NCBI GenBank assembly: GCA_027485815.1
Contig: JAIXQE010000207.1
Coordinates: 1-64,000 of the forward strand
DNA from: Opitutaceae bacterium
GTDB lineage: Bacteria > Verrucomicrobiota > Verrucomicrobiia > Opitutales > Opitutaceae
Direction: 5' to 3'
Length of the DNA: 64,000 nucleotides
Part shown: positions 49,905 through 60,453 of the stretch, one piece after another
How positions within the stretch are numbered: position 1 is the stretch's first letter
How the letters are laid out: each line of letters begins with the position of its first letter
Notes under the pieces: generated by a model
Databases searched by the model: none
What the model was told of the DNA's origin: nothing
Seen by the model: the letters and a program-made list of their open reading frames with translations, nothing else
Position numbers and translations under genes: made by a program

Positions 49905-50663
49905 TCAGAAGCCCGTAGCGGAATCGACCATCGCGACCGCTCCGTTCCGCCGGATGAAGAGGCCGCGGACCGTGGTCGCACTATCGAAGGCCGGCAGGCT
50001 GTTGCCACCCAGCACCGCGGTGGTGAGGGCGATCTTGGTGGGATTTCCGGTCGTGTTTGAGACCACGGTGCCATCCGGCCCGAACTCCAGGTAGTGGATC
50101 CGGCCGCTCTGACCCTGGCGGTCGAAAAACTGGTTCGTGCTGGCGGCGGACTGCCCCCGGTAGCTGAATCCCGTGGCGGTGAGCAACGTCGAGACCGGCC
50201 CCGTGGCCGCATTGTTATTCCAGCTCACGCCGGAGCGCAGGTGATTGGTCGGCACCGGCGCCGGCGGCACCACGCAGATCGGGGTCGGCAGCGAGACCGC
50301 CGGGCCGGCGGCGACCCAGACGACCTGCCCGTTGGGGAGGGTTTCACGCCGGATCACCTGCAGACAGCGGAGGTACATCTCCGCGTCGAGGGCATTCGCC
50401 GCCGGGGGCTGCTGGGCATGGATGATGAGCCGGGCGGGCGACTGGTGCAGCGCCGCCTGCGCGCGGGTGCTCGCGACCATTCCCGCGAGGATGGACTGGG
50501 CCCCCGAGAGCGCGGCGCCCGCACTCCCCCGCCCCGCCAGCGCCATCGCCCCCACCCCGGCCAGCAGCACCATCACGCCGATCACCACCAGCAACTCGAC
50601 CAGCGTGTAGCCCCGGCGGAGCACCGCGGGCCGCGGGGAACAACTGGGCCGCAGGGAGCGCAT
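49905..50663 (-). CDS. Pseudopilin, GspH-like / Verru_Chthon cassette protein D-like
   Basis: RRGYTLVELLVVIGVMVLLAGVGAMALAGRGSAGAALSGAQSILAGMVASTRAQAALHQSPARLIIH. Confidence 0.85.
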   Translation of the reverse strand: MRSLRPSCSPRPAVLRRGYTLVELLVVIGVMVLLAGVGAMALAGRGSAGAALSGAQSILAGMVASTRAQAALHQSPARLIIHAQQPPAANALDAEMYLRCLQVIRRETLPNGQVVWVAAGPAVSLPTPICVVPPAPVPTNHLRSGVSWNNNAATGPVSTLLTATGFSYRGQSAASTNQFFDRQGQSGRIHYLEFGPDGTVVSNTTGNPTKIALTTAVLGGNSLPAFDSATTVRGLFIRRNGAVAMVDSATGF

Positions 50664-51410
50664 TTACTTCCAGCTGAAAATGAAGTCCGAGGCCGTCCGC
50701 GCCCCGTCCGGCAGCGAGTAGAAGGCGACGCCCACCCGCAGCCCCCCTTGCGCGACCGTGGGCAGGTCGGGGGTGGTCCCGGTGGTGACCGGGCTGAGCC
50801 GCAGCCCCGTGTTGTCCGGCGGCGCCACGGCGGGAACCGTGGTGATGCCATCGCCCCCCGCCCCGCCGACCTTGATCGCCCCGTCGAGATTGCGGTCGAC
50901 GAGCACCGCGATGTCGGTGCCATCGAAGGCGTCCCGGATCAGGCCCCGCTTGGCGGCGAGGGAGGCATCCGGCGAGGACACCGGAACCATGTCGGCCTCG
51001 GTGAAGGTGATGAACTGGATGCGGCGCGTGTTCTGCGCCTGCGGTGGCGGCGGATTGCCGGTCATCGTGGTCGGCAACGCGACGCCGTCCCGCCGGGCGC
51101 CGACCAGGGTCTCGTAGAACCGGTGCACAGCCGCGAGGTTGGCGCCGCCCGCGGTGTTGCCATTGACCTTGTTCGCGCCGGCACCCGTGGTCTCGAACGT
51201 CGGATAGTAGCCGTATTCCTGCCGGAAGGCCTCGATCGCCCCCGCCCACTGCGCGAACTGGCCCCGGGTCTTGGCCTTCTTGGCGGCGGTTCGAGCCGAG
51301 GACGTCGTGGGCACGAGAATCGCCGCGAGGATGCCGAGGATCGCGATCACGGTCAGCAGCTCGATCAGCGTGAAGCCGGGGCGGCGGTGGGGGGCGGTCA
51401 GGCGGCGCAT
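50664..51410 (-). CDS. Type II secretion/type IV pilin GspG-like pseudopilin
   Basis: RRPGFTLIELLTVIAILGILAAILVPTTSSARTAAKKAKTRGQFAQWAGAIEAFRQEYGYYPTFE. Confidence 0.9.
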   Translation of the reverse strand: MRRLTAPHRRPGFTLIELLTVIAILGILAAILVPTTSSARTAAKKAKTRGQFAQWAGAIEAFRQEYGYYPTFETTGAGANKVNGNTAGGANLAAVHRFYETLVGARRDGVALPTTMTGNPPPPQAQNTRRIQFITFTEADMVPVSSPDASLAAKRGLIRDAFDGTDIAVLVDRNLDGAIKVGGAGGDGITTVPAVAPPDNTGLRLSPVTTGTTPDLPTVAQGGLRVGVAFYSLPDGARTASDFIFSWK

Positions 51411-51423
51411 CGTGCTCGGGACT

Positions 51424-52128
51424 TCAGGGGTTGGCGTAGAGGTTGTCGACCATCTCCGCGGACTGGGCCGCGAGGAAGAGGCCGGACGTCACGGTGATGG
51501 GGGGCGTCTGCGTGCCGTTGGGCGCCACCTTGGGACCGGGCGAGAACAGCACGTAGGAGGAGGCCTGCCAGCCGGCGGGGCTGCGGGCGTTCTTATAATA
51601 GTAGGAGTACCGCCGCTCCCACGGATCCAGCAGGCAGGCGTTCTGCTCCGGCTTGGAGGGCGGGTTCGGGGCGTTGCTCACCGGCTGCAGGAACTGGTTG
51701 GTTAGCGTGCCGTTCACGACGAAGCGGCCCACCTCGATGAGGTTGGGGCCATTGAGCCGGGTGGAAAGATCTCGGGCACCAAACGTACCGGTCAGGCAAT
51801 TGAACAGCTTGGCCTGGGCGGTCTGGACGCCGGGGCCGGCCGTTAGCGCCGTGGGCGTCGCCGAAGCCTGGGTGAACTCGCCCGTCTGCGGGTAGTCCCC
51901 GTAGAGCCGCCGGAAGTCCTCGAGGGCGGTGGCCAGCGCGGCCAGTTCCGCCCTCGCCCGCGCCGTCTGCGCCCGCTCCTTGACGCCGCGGATGGCGCCC
52001 ACGGAGAGCGTGAACAGGACGGCGACCACCGCGGTGACCGCCAACACCTCCAGCAGGGTGAAGCCCGCCCGCGCGCAACCCGTTTCCCGAGCGGGAGGAA
52101 TCGTCGTGGGCGGGTGGGCGCGCGGCAT
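51424..52128 (-). CDS. Type II secretion GspG/GspH-like pseudopilin
   Basis: RAGFTLLEVLAVTAVVAVLFTLSVGAIRGVKERAQTARARAELAALATALEDFRRLYGDYPQTGEF. Confidence 0.88.
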   Translation of the reverse strand: MPRAHPPTTIPPARETGCARAGFTLLEVLAVTAVVAVLFTLSVGAIRGVKERAQTARARAELAALATALEDFRRLYGDYPQTGEFTQASATPTALTAGPGVQTAQAKLFNCLTGTFGARDLSTRLNGPNLIEVGRFVVNGTLTNQFLQPVSNAPNPPSKPEQNACLLDPWERRYSYYYKNARSPAGWQASSYVLFSPGPKVAPNGTQTPPITVTSGLFLAAQSAEMVDNLYANP

Positions 52129-52237
52129 GGGGGGAAGGACGCGGCGCGCGGTTTGACGTTACAGCGGGGCGGGGCCGGAACTCCCCGAAGGAGCTCCGGT
52201 CCCGCGACCGCCGGGACCGTCACGGCGCCGGGCGGGC

Positions 52238-54196
52238 TCAGTCCTCGGCCTGGAGTGCCGCCACGACGCTGAAGTCCTCCAGCGTCGTGGTGTCGCCGCG
52301 GACCTGCCCGCCGGCGGCGATCTCCTTGAGGATCCGGCGCATGATTTTCCCGCTCCGCGTCTTGGGCAGCGCGGCCGCGAAACGGACCGCATCCGGCTTG
52401 GCCAGCGAGCCGATCTCCTTGCCCACGTGGTTGCGCAGCGTCTCCTTGAGTTCCTCCGTCGCCTCGATCCCGGACTTGAGGGTGACGAAGACGCAGAGCG
52501 CCTGACCCTTCAGCTCGTCGGGGCGGCCCACGGCGGCGGCCTCCGCGACGGACGGGTGGGAAACGAGGGCGCTCTCCACCTCCGCGGTGCCGATGCGGTG
52601 GCCGGAGACGTTCAGGACGTCGTCGATGCGGCCGACGATCCAGAAGTAGCCGTCCTTGTCCTGGCGTGCGCCGTCGCCGGTGAAGTAGACCCCGGGATGG
52701 CCGGGGAACTCGGAGAAGTACTGCCGCTGGTAGCGCTCGTCGTCGCCCCAGAGGGTGCGCAGCATCGAGGGCCAGGGCTGGGTGATCACGAGCTTGCCGC
52801 CGGAGTTCCGGGGCACCTCGCGGCACTTCTCGTCGACGACCTTCGGCACGACGCCGAAGAACGGCCGCGTCCCGGAGCCGGGCTTGGTCGGCGTGACGCC
52901 CGGCAGCGGGGTGATCATGATGGAGCCCGTCTCCGTCTGCCACCAGGTGTCGACAATGGGGCAGCGCTTCTTGCCGATCATCGTGTGGTACCACATCCAG
53001 GCCTCGGGATTGATGGGCTCGCCGACGGAGCCGAGCAGCCGTAGCGAATCGAGCCGGTGCCGGAGCACGTAATTGTCGCCCCAGCGCATGAACGCGCGGA
53101 TCGCGGTCGGCGCGGTGTAGAGGATCGTCAACCCGTGGCGGTCGATCATTTCCCAGAAACGGTCGGGCTCCGGGTGGTTGGGCGCGCCCTCGTAGATGAA
53201 CACGGTCGCGCCGTTGGAGAGCAGGCCGTAGACCACGTAGCTGTGACCGGTGATCCAGCCGATGTCGGCGGAGCAGAAGTAGCGGTCGTTCTCCTTGAGG
53301 TCGAAGACGTAGTGGGAGCTCAGCTTCGCGCCGAGCAGGTAGCCGGCGCTGGTGTGGAGGACGCCCTTGGGCTTCCCGGTGGAACCGCTGGTGTAGAGGA
53401 TGAAGAGCGGATGCTCGGAATCGAACGCCTTGGCCTTGTGCTGATTGGGGGCGCCTGCCCAGGCATCCTTCCACCAGACGTCACGGCCCTCGGTCATCGC
53501 GACCGGGTTGCCGCAGCGCTTCACGACGATGACCGATTGCACCGAGGGCGTGCCCTCGAGCGCCTTGTCGACGTTGGCCTTGAGCTCGATCACCTTGCCC
53601 CGGCGCCAGCCGCCGTCGGCGGTGATCACCAGCTTGGCCTTGCAGTCGTTGATGCGGTCCTTGAGCGACTCCGGGCTGAAGCCGCCGAAGACCACCGTGT
53701 GGACGGCCCCGATCCGGGCGCAGGCCAGCATCGCGATCACCGCCTCCGGGATCATCGGCAGGTAGAGGGCGACGCGGTCGCCGGCGCCGACGCCCATGTT
53801 CTCCAGGATGTGCGCGAGCCGGCAGACGTGGAAGTGCAGCTGCTTGTAGGTGATCGTGCGGACGTCGCCCGGCTCACCCTCGAAGATCAGCGCCGCCTTG
53901 TTCTCCCGGGCCGTGCCCAAGTGCCGGTCGAGGCAATTCTCCGCCACGTTCAGCCGACCGCCCACGAACCACTGGGCGTGCGGAGGATCCCACTTGAGGA
54001 CCTTCCGGTAGGGTTTGCGCCAGACGAGCTGCTCCTTCGCCTGCCGGTCCCAGAATTTTTCTGGGGAGTTGACAGACTCGGCGTAGAGCTTCTTATACCG
54101 AGTCTCGCTCCCAAGGTTCGCTTGGGCTTTGAACTCGGCCGAAGGCCTGAATTTCCGGGACTCCCGGGATACTGAGGTAATCGTCTGGTCTGGCAC
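52238..54196 (-). CDS. acs: Acetyl-CoA synthetase
   Basis: [104 protein letters not shown]. Confidence 0.97.
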   Translation of the reverse strand: MPDQTITSVSRESRKFRPSAEFKAQANLGSETRYKKLYAESVNSPEKFWDRQAKEQLVWRKPYRKVLKWDPPHAQWFVGGRLNVAENCLDRHLGTARENKAALIFEGEPGDVRTITYKQLHFHVCRLAHILENMGVGAGDRVALYLPMIPEAVIAMLACARIGAVHTVVFGGFSPESLKDRINDCKAKLVITADGGWRRGKVIELKANVDKALEGTPSVQSVIVVKRCGNPVAMTEGRDVWWKDAWAGAPNQHKAKAFDSEHPLFILYTSGSTGKPKGVLHTSAGYLLGAKLSSHYVFDLKENDRYFCSADIGWITGHSYVVYGLLSNGATVFIYEGAPNHPEPDRFWEMIDRHGLTILYTAPTAIRAFMRWGDNYVLRHRLDSLRLLGSVGEPINPEAWMWYHTMIGKKRCPIVDTWWQTETGSIMITPLPGVTPTKPGSGTRPFFGVVPKVVDEKCREVPRNSGGKLVITQPWPSMLRTLWGDDERYQRQYFSEFPGHPGVYFTGDGARQDKDGYFWIVGRIDDVLNVSGHRIGTAEVESALVSHPSVAEAAAVGRPDELKGQALCVFVTLKSGIEATEELKETLRNHVGKEIGSLAKPDAVRFAAALPKTRSGKIMRRILKEIAAGGQVRGDTTTLEDFSVVAALQAED

Positions 54197-54298
54197 GTGC
54201 GTGTCGGATTGTAGGGTTTAAGGGACGCCGAACGCGTTTTTTATCCCGACCGAAGTTTCGAGCGTCAAGCCCGGGCCCTGAGCCGCCACTTCCCCGTC

Positions 54299-55504
54299 AT
54301 GGATCAATCGCCTCCGTCCGCCACCCCCGGCCTCCCACCCGCCGCTCCCGCCGCCTCCGCCGCACCCGCCCCGGGCGCCCCGCCGGAAAACACCATCCGC
54401 GTCGAGGGCGTGCTCGACATCGACCTGCAACGCGGTGGCAACGGCCAGCTGATCGACCTGACGCGCGGCTGCAAACGGCGCCCCACCGACACCTTCGTGC
54501 CCAAGGAGCTGATCCGCCGCTTCAAGCTCCGCGCCGGCTCGATGGTCGGGGGGACCGCCTTTCCGCCCGACGGCCGCTTTCCCAACCCCAAGATGCGGTT
54601 CATCGAGACGGTGGATGGCGTCCCGCTGGAGGACCGCCGCGCCCGCTTCGAGTTCACCACGCTGACGACCATCTCCCCAAACCAGCACCTGCGCATGGAG
54701 ATGAAGGACGGACGCCTCACCACCCGCGCCGTCGACCTCTTCTGCCCCATCGGCAAGGGCACCCGCGGCCTCATCGTGGCCCCGCCCCGGACCGGCAAGA
54801 CCACGCTGCTGCGCGACATGGCGCTGGGCGTGCTGGAGAACAACCCGGAGTGCCACGTGATGATTCTGCTCGTGGACGAACGCCCCGAGGAGGTCACCGA
54901 CTTCCGCCGCAGCGTGCCCGCCGCCGAGATCTGGGCGTCCTCCAACGACGAGCAGATCGAGAACCACATCCGCATCGGCGAGCTGTGCATCGAGCGGGCG
55001 AAGCGCCTCGTCGAGGCCGGTCGCGACGTCGTGCTCTTCGTCGATTCGATCACCCGCCTCTCCCGCGCGCACAACACCGCCCGCAACTCGGGCCGCACCG
55101 GCTCCGGCGGCCTCGACGTCCGCGCCCTGGAAAAGCCGCGCCAGCTGTTCGCCACCGCGCGCCGCACCGAGGAGGCCGGTTCCCTCACCATCATCGCCAG
55201 CGTGCTCGTCGAGACTGGGAGCCGGATGGACGACGTGATCTTCCAGGAGTTCAAGGGCACGGGCAACATGGAGCTGGTGCTCGACCGCAAGTGCGCCGAG
55301 ATGCGCCTCTGGCCGGCGATCAACATCGGCGCCAGCGGCACCCGCAAGGAGGAGCTGCTGATCGACGCCAAGACCCTCGAGGGCATCCATTTCTTCCGCC
55401 GCGCGCTCGTCGCGCAGAAGATCGAGGAGGCCACCGACACGATGATCGCCCGACTCTCCAAGACGAAGACCAACGCCGAGTTCCTCAAGCTGATCGCCCG
55501 CTGA
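54299..55504 (+). CDS. rho: Transcription termination factor Rho (divergent primary RNA-binding site)
   Basis: GLIVAPPRTGKTTLLRDMA; LLVDERPEEVTDFRR; VDSITRLSRAHNT; GSLTIIASVLVETGSRMDDVIFQEFKGTGNMEL; SGTRKEELL. Confidence 0.95.
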   Translation: MDQSPPSATPGLPPAAPAASAAPAPGAPPENTIRVEGVLDIDLQRGGNGQLIDLTRGCKRRPTDTFVPKELIRRFKLRAGSMVGGTAFPPDGRFPNPKMRFIETVDGVPLEDRRARFEFTTLTTISPNQHLRMEMKDGRLTTRAVDLFCPIGKGTRGLIVAPPRTGKTTLLRDMALGVLENNPECHVMILLVDERPEEVTDFRRSVPAAEIWASSNDEQIENHIRIGELCIERAKRLVEAGRDVVLFVDSITRLSRAHNTARNSGRTGSGGLDVRALEKPRQLFATARRTEEAGSLTIIASVLVETGSRMDDVIFQEFKGTGNMELVLDRKCAEMRLWPAINIGASGTRKEELLIDAKTLEGIHFFRRALVAQKIEEATDTMIARLSKTKTNAEFLKLIAR

Positions 55505-55600
55505 GCGCGGTCCGAATTACCGCTTGCTCCGCCCCGCTTGTTGAAATTTACCCTTTCCCCTTCCTCCGCCGACTGATTCCCGCGACCCGACCCACCACGC

Positions 55601-57361
55601 ATGCATAGTTTTTCCGAGCAGTGTCTCGACATGGCCCGTTCGATGCTGGGCCACAACCTCGACTCCATCCAGCCCGACGGCACCATCCTGCCCGCGCACC
55701 AGGAGCAGTCCCGTCCGGATGAACCGGGACACGTCGCCTTCGCCCTCGGCGAATTCTACCGGGCGACGGGCGAGACCACGCTCAAGGGCCACGATCTCGT
55801 CGACCTGGCCGCCCGCTGCATCACCGCGCAGATGTTCACCGAGCCCGCCGCCGAGAACGGCCTCGCGTACGCGGCCCTCGGCCTGCTCGCCTTCGGACCC
55901 TCCAAGGAGCGCAACCCCGTCTGGGAGCGCCTGGTCGAGGAGACCCAGCAGCGCATCGACAAGTCCCTGCTGCACCGCAGCGACTACGACAACCACTGGC
56001 AGGCCTTCAACATCGCCAAGGCGGTCGCCCGCTTCAGCCTCGGGCTCTCCAAGAAGGACGAGACCTCGCGCCTGATCGAGCGGATGTGCGACCGCATCGG
56101 CCAGACGAGCTCAAACGGGTTCTTCGACGACTCGACCGAGGGGCTCGGCGGCAACTTCAACCTCTACGGGGTGATGGCGTTCGTCTTCATCCGCTCCGCG
56201 CTGCAGCTCCACGCCAACAGCGGCGTCCGCGACCGCAAGCTGCCGACCCTCCGCACCTACGCGGAGAAATACATCAAGATGATGCCCGACCTCGTCCGCC
56301 AGGACGGCCTCGGGTGGGCCTTCGGCCGCGCCGCCGGCGCGTACGGCCAGATGCACTGCATCAGCCTGATCCTGCAGGGACTCCGGGACGGCTGGATCGC
56401 CGACGACCAGAAGGTGAAGTACTACGACATCCTCCGCCGGCTGTTCATGTTCTTCTACGAGACCTATCTCGATCAGGAACACGGCTTCCTCGACCTGCGG
56501 GACGACGAGCGTACCGCCTACGGCCAGCACACCACGCGGATGGCGAACTTCGACGCCGCCCGCTACCTCTGCCAGTGCTCCCGCCTCGCGAAGACGGTCC
56601 AGATGCCGCCCGGCGCCCCCAAGGTGGAGCCCGCCCGCACCTCCGGCCGCTTCGTCATCTTCGACAAGTCGAACCGCAAGGAGCAGGGCCTCTTCCTCTA
56701 CCGCGACGCCGACTCCGGCCTGCACCTGCAGATCCCGCTGGTCAGCTCCGGTTCCACCCTCACCAGCGACTCGCTCGCCTTCCCGCACGCGCCCGGGATC
56801 TTCGACTGGCCGAACAACGTCTACTGCCCGATTCTGCTGCCCGAGCTGACCTTCGGCGACCAGGTGACGCTCCCGGCCTTCTACGGCAAGAACTGCGTCA
56901 CGGGCCTCGGCCTGCGCAACAGCTTCTTCTTCCGCTACGACCAGCCCGAGCTGATCAACACGCGCGAGGAGTTCGTGCGCGGACTCGGCGGCGTGAAGGT
57001 CAACTGGACCTTCTCCGGAAACAAGATCGGCTGCGAGTTCGCCTACACCGTCCGGCAGCAGGTGACGCTCGACAAGTTCCGCTACGTGCTCGCGATCGCC
57101 GCGCCCCACTCCCGCTACCGGGCGACGGGGACCATCACGCTCGGCGCGCAGGGTCACCGCTGCAGCGTCGCCAAGGACGACTTCCAGGCCACCTGGCGCG
57201 AGACGGAGGTCGTGAGCGCCGACCCGGCCTACCGCACTAACTACGGCAAGATCCATTACCTCCAGTCGCTGGTCCGCGACCACCCGCTCGTCATGCGGCC
57301 GGGGCAGGTCTACCGGTTGGCGGTCAACTTCGAGCCGGACGTCGCGCGCGTCGACGCCTGA
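55601..57361 (+). CDS. Uncharacterised 586-aa protein, possibly alpha/alpha-barrel plus beta-rich C-terminal domain (carbohydrate-active-like)
   Basis: Long ORF with good codon pattern, no signal peptide; helical N-terminal half and beta-rich C-terminal half by composition. Confidence 0.85.
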   Translation: MHSFSEQCLDMARSMLGHNLDSIQPDGTILPAHQEQSRPDEPGHVAFALGEFYRATGETTLKGHDLVDLAARCITAQMFTEPAAENGLAYAALGLLAFGPSKERNPVWERLVEETQQRIDKSLLHRSDYDNHWQAFNIAKAVARFSLGLSKKDETSRLIERMCDRIGQTSSNGFFDDSTEGLGGNFNLYGVMAFVFIRSALQLHANSGVRDRKLPTLRTYAEKYIKMMPDLVRQDGLGWAFGRAAGAYGQMHCISLILQGLRDGWIADDQKVKYYDILRRLFMFFYETYLDQEHGFLDLRDDERTAYGQHTTRMANFDAARYLCQCSRLAKTVQMPPGAPKVEPARTSGRFVIFDKSNRKEQGLFLYRDADSGLHLQIPLVSSGSTLTSDSLAFPHAPGIFDWPNNVYCPILLPELTFGDQVTLPAFYGKNCVTGLGLRNSFFFRYDQPELINTREEFVRGLGGVKVNWTFSGNKIGCEFAYTVRQQVTLDKFRYVLAIAAPHSRYRATGTITLGAQGHRCSVAKDDFQATWRETEVVSADPAYRTNYGKIHYLQSLVRDHPLVMRPGQVYRLAVNFEPDVARVDA

Positions 57362-57396
57362 GGCGCCCCGCGGGCGCACGTCTCCCTCCCCTGCCG

Positions 57397-58158
57397 ATGC
57401 TCTCCCGGCGCATCATCCCCTGCCTGGACGTCAACGCCGGTCGCGTCGTCAAGGGCGTGAAGTTCCAGGAACTCCGGGACGCGGGCGACCCCGTGCAGTG
57501 CGCGCGGGCCTACGATCGGCAGGGCGCGGATGAACTCGTGTTCCTCGACATCACCGCCTCGAGCGACGACCGCGGCATCATGCGGGAGGTCGTGGCGGCG
57601 ACCGCGGAGCAATGCTTCATGCCCCTCACGGTGGGCGGCGGCCTGCGGCAGGTGAGCGACATCGAGGCGATGCTGCGGAGCGGGGCGGACAAGGTCTCGC
57701 TCAACACGGCCGCGATCCGGGAGCCGCGCCTCGTCCGGGAGGCGGCCGACCGCTTCGGGGCCCAGTGCATCGTCGTGGCCATCGACGCGAAGCGGGAGCC
57801 GGACGGCCGCTCCTGGCGGGTCTACACCCACGGGGGCCGGAACGCGACGGCGCTCGACGCCGTCACGTGGGCCCGCGAGGCGGTAGCCCTCGGCGCGGGG
57901 GAGATCCTGCTCACGAGCATGGACGCCGACGGCACACAGGCGGGCTACGACTGCGCCCTCACCCGCGCGGTGAGCGACGCGGTGCCGGTGCCGGTGATCG
58001 CCAGCGGCGGCGCGGGGACGATGGCCCATTTCGCGGAAGTGCTCGAGCAGGGCCGCGCCAGCGCGGTGCTGGCGGCGAGCCTGTTCCACTTCGGCACCTT
58101 CACCATTCCACAGGTGAAGGATTACCTGGCGCTGCAGGGCCTGCCGGTCCGCCGCTAA
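57397..58158 (+). CDS. hisF: Imidazole glycerol phosphate synthase subunit HisF
   Basis: [67 protein letters not shown]. Confidence 0.96.
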   Translation: MLSRRIIPCLDVNAGRVVKGVKFQELRDAGDPVQCARAYDRQGADELVFLDITASSDDRGIMREVVAATAEQCFMPLTVGGGLRQVSDIEAMLRSGADKVSLNTAAIREPRLVREAADRFGAQCIVVAIDAKREPDGRSWRVYTHGGRNATALDAVTWAREAVALGAGEILLTSMDADGTQAGYDCALTRAVSDAVPVPVIASGGAGTMAHFAEVLEQGRASAVLAASLFHFGTFTIPQVKDYLALQGLPVRR

Positions 58159-58715
58159 CCCGCAGCCGGCGTCGGGGTTGGAGCCGGAGCTTCCGGAACC
58201 GCGGGTGCCGGGGGCTTGGGCGCGCCGACGAGCACGCTGAGCTGTTCCTGGACGGCGACGAAGAACTCGGCGGTAAGCTCGCCGGCCGGCACCTCGAAGA
58301 CCGCCTTGGAACGGGCGTGCTCGTAGCGGAGGCGGAGTCCGTCCGCCGACCGGCCCCGGGGCCGCAGCACCTTCTTACGCTCGAGCATCAGCGCGAGGAA
58401 CTGCAGCAGCCGCGTGTTTTCGGCCGTGGGTTCGGTGGTCGGATCCGCGAGGGTCACAAAAAGGCTCTCCGCGGTGAGCTTGAGGGCGCGGTCGGGGTTC
58501 TCCCCGGCCCGTCGCGGCCGGAACGCCTGCACCCAGCGGCAGGCGACCCGCCCGGGCGCGGTGAAGGCGCCAAGGTGCTGCTCCAGCACGTCGCACCGCA
58601 CGATCTCCAAGGTCGGTCCGACCTGGACGAGGTGGCTCGCCACGCGGGCACCCGCCGCAAAGGGTTCTCCCGAGACCTGACAGGTGGTGGCGACGGGCTG
58701 CAGGGATAGCTCCAT
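58155..58715 (-). CDS. Conserved hypothetical protein with cysteine pair and Pro/Ala-rich tail
   Basis: 186 aa; N-terminal [34 protein letters not shown]-terminal [18 protein letters not shown]. Confidence 0.7.
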   Translation of the reverse strand: MELSLQPVATTCQVSGEPFAAGARVASHLVQVGPTLEIVRCDVLEQHLGAFTAPGRVACRWVQAFRPRRAGENPDRALKLTAESLFVTLADPTTEPTAENTRLLQFLALMLERKKVLRPRGRSADGLRLRYEHARSKAVFEVPAGELTAEFFVAVQEQLSVLVGAPKPPAPAVPEAPAPTPTPAAG

Positions 58716-58824
58716 AAGCTGGCCAAGGACTAGGGACGCCGCCGCCGGAGGCTAGCCCGAAGATGGCGACCGGACGCAGAAAAACATTCCCACGCCCGGC
58801 GGGGCCCGCCAACGTCCGCCGATC

Positions 58825-59418
58825 GTGGCCGCGGCGCCTTCCTCCCCCTCCGACCTTCTGCTTCTCGCGGTCGACCTGCAGCCGGGACTCCTTGGCGTGA
58901 TCGATCCGGCGGGGGTCCTGGCGCGCGATTGCGGGTTCGCCCTCACCGCCGCCGCCGGGCTCGGAGTTCCCGTCGCGTTCACCGAGCAGGTGCCGGCGAA
59001 ACTCGGCGCCACCCCGGCAGATCTCCGCGCCGCCGCCCCGGCCGCCCCGGTCTGGGCCAAGGAGAGCTTTTCCGCGCTGGGGGACGAAGCGGTACGTGCC
59101 GCGCTCCTCGGCCCGGGTGGTCCCCGCCACCTGCTGCTCGCCGGCATCGAGACCCCCATCTGCGTCTACCAGACCGCGATTGCGGCGCTGCGCGCGGACC
59201 TGGAGGTCACGATCCTCACCGATTGCGTGGGCGCGCGCCGGCCCGCGGACGCCTCCGCCGCGCTCGGAGCGCTGGCGCGTCTGGGTTGCCACCTCCTCCC
59301 GGCCGAGACCGTGTTTTACGCCCTGGCGCAAGACGCCCGTCACCCGTTCTTCCGGGGGTTGACCGCGCTCGTCAAGGCGCGCGCCGGCGATCACGGATCC
59401 CCGCGGCCGAACTTATGA
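58825..59418 (+). CDS. Isochorismatase-family cysteine hydrolase
   Basis: LLLLAVDLQPGLLGVI; VPVAFTEQVPAKLG; HLLLAGIETPICVYQTAIAAL. Confidence 0.88.
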   Translation: MAAAPSSPSDLLLLAVDLQPGLLGVIDPAGVLARDCGFALTAAAGLGVPVAFTEQVPAKLGATPADLRAAAPAAPVWAKESFSALGDEAVRAALLGPGGPRHLLLAGIETPICVYQTAIAALRADLEVTILTDCVGARRPADASAALGALARLGCHLLPAETVFYALAQDARHPFFRGLTALVKARAGDHGSPRPNL

Positions 59419-60434
59419 GCAACGCCTCCCCCACCACGCTGGTCCGTGAGCTCAAGGCGCTGGGCGCCGAGGCGAGCGGCCGCGCCTTCTCCGCGGTGCT
59501 GGTCGTGAAGAAGGCCGCGCTCAAGACGGCCAGCAACGGCAACGGCTTCCTGAGCGCCGAACTCGGCGACCGCACCGGCTCGTTCAGCTGCACCGTGTTC
59601 GGGGACAGCCCGGCCTTCGAGGCCCTGCGCGCCGCGGGCGAAGGCGGCGTGGTGCGGATCGAAGCGAAAATCGACTACTATCAGGGCCGGCTCTCGCCGC
59701 GACTGCAGCAGGTGGAGGCCCTCGGCGAGGAGGAACTAGGCGCCCCGGGCGTCATCGACAATCTGGTCGAGTTGGCCCCCGAGGATCCGCAGGCGCTCTG
59801 GGCGGAGCTCGAAGCGTGCATCGCCGCGCTCCGCCACGAGGACCTGCGGGCCGCCGTGCGCGGGGTCTTCGAGGAGATCGGCGCCACGTTCCGCTGGTCG
59901 CCGGCGGCCGTCGCGATGCACCACGCCTACCGGCACGGATTGCTCGAGCACACCGTGCGGATGGCCCGGGCCTGCCGCGCGCTCCTGCCCCTTTATCCCG
60001 AGGTGGACGCCGACCTCGCCCTCGCCGGCATCCTCCTGCACGACACCGGCAAGGCAATCGAGTACGAGGGTTCCCTCGCCACGCGCCGAAGCCGCCGGGG
60101 CATCCTGCAGGGGCACGTGGTCCTCGGGTACCAACTCGCCCGGAAGCACGGGATGAAGGCGCGGCTGGACCCGGACCGCCTGGAGCGCCTCGAGCACATC
60201 ATCCTTTCCCACCAGGGCGAACCCGAGTGGGGGGCGGCGGTTTACGCGGCCACCCCCGAGGCCGTCTTCGTGTCGATGATCGACAATCTCGATGCCCGCA
60301 TGGGGATGGTCCAGCGCGCCCTGCGCCAGGCCGCCCCCGGAGAGGAGTTCTCCGAGCGGCTCCCCGGCCTCAGCTCCGCGCTGCTCACCAAGCCCCTCCC
60401 CGCCCCCGCCAGCCCCGCCAACCCGCCCGCCTGA
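59415..60434 (+). CDS. OB-fold + HD-domain phosphohydrolase / YhaM-like 3'-5' exoribonuclease
   Basis: OB-like FLSAELGDRTGSFSCTVFGD; HD motif MHHAYRHGLLEHTVRMARAC...LAGILLHDTGKAIEY; LEHIILSHQGEPEWG; ATGA overlap with upstream gene. Confidence 0.88.
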   Translation: MSNASPTTLVRELKALGAEASGRAFSAVLVVKKAALKTASNGNGFLSAELGDRTGSFSCTVFGDSPAFEALRAAGEGGVVRIEAKIDYYQGRLSPRLQQVEALGEEELGAPGVIDNLVELAPEDPQALWAELEACIAALRHEDLRAAVRGVFEEIGATFRWSPAAVAMHHAYRHGLLEHTVRMARACRALLPLYPEVDADLALAGILLHDTGKAIEYEGSLATRRSRRGILQGHVVLGYQLARKHGMKARLDPDRLERLEHIILSHQGEPEWGAAVYAATPEAVFVSMIDNLDARMGMVQRALRQAAPGEEFSERLPGLSSALLTKPLPAPASPANPPA

Positions 60435-60453
60435 AGCTCCGCCCTTTTTCCCG

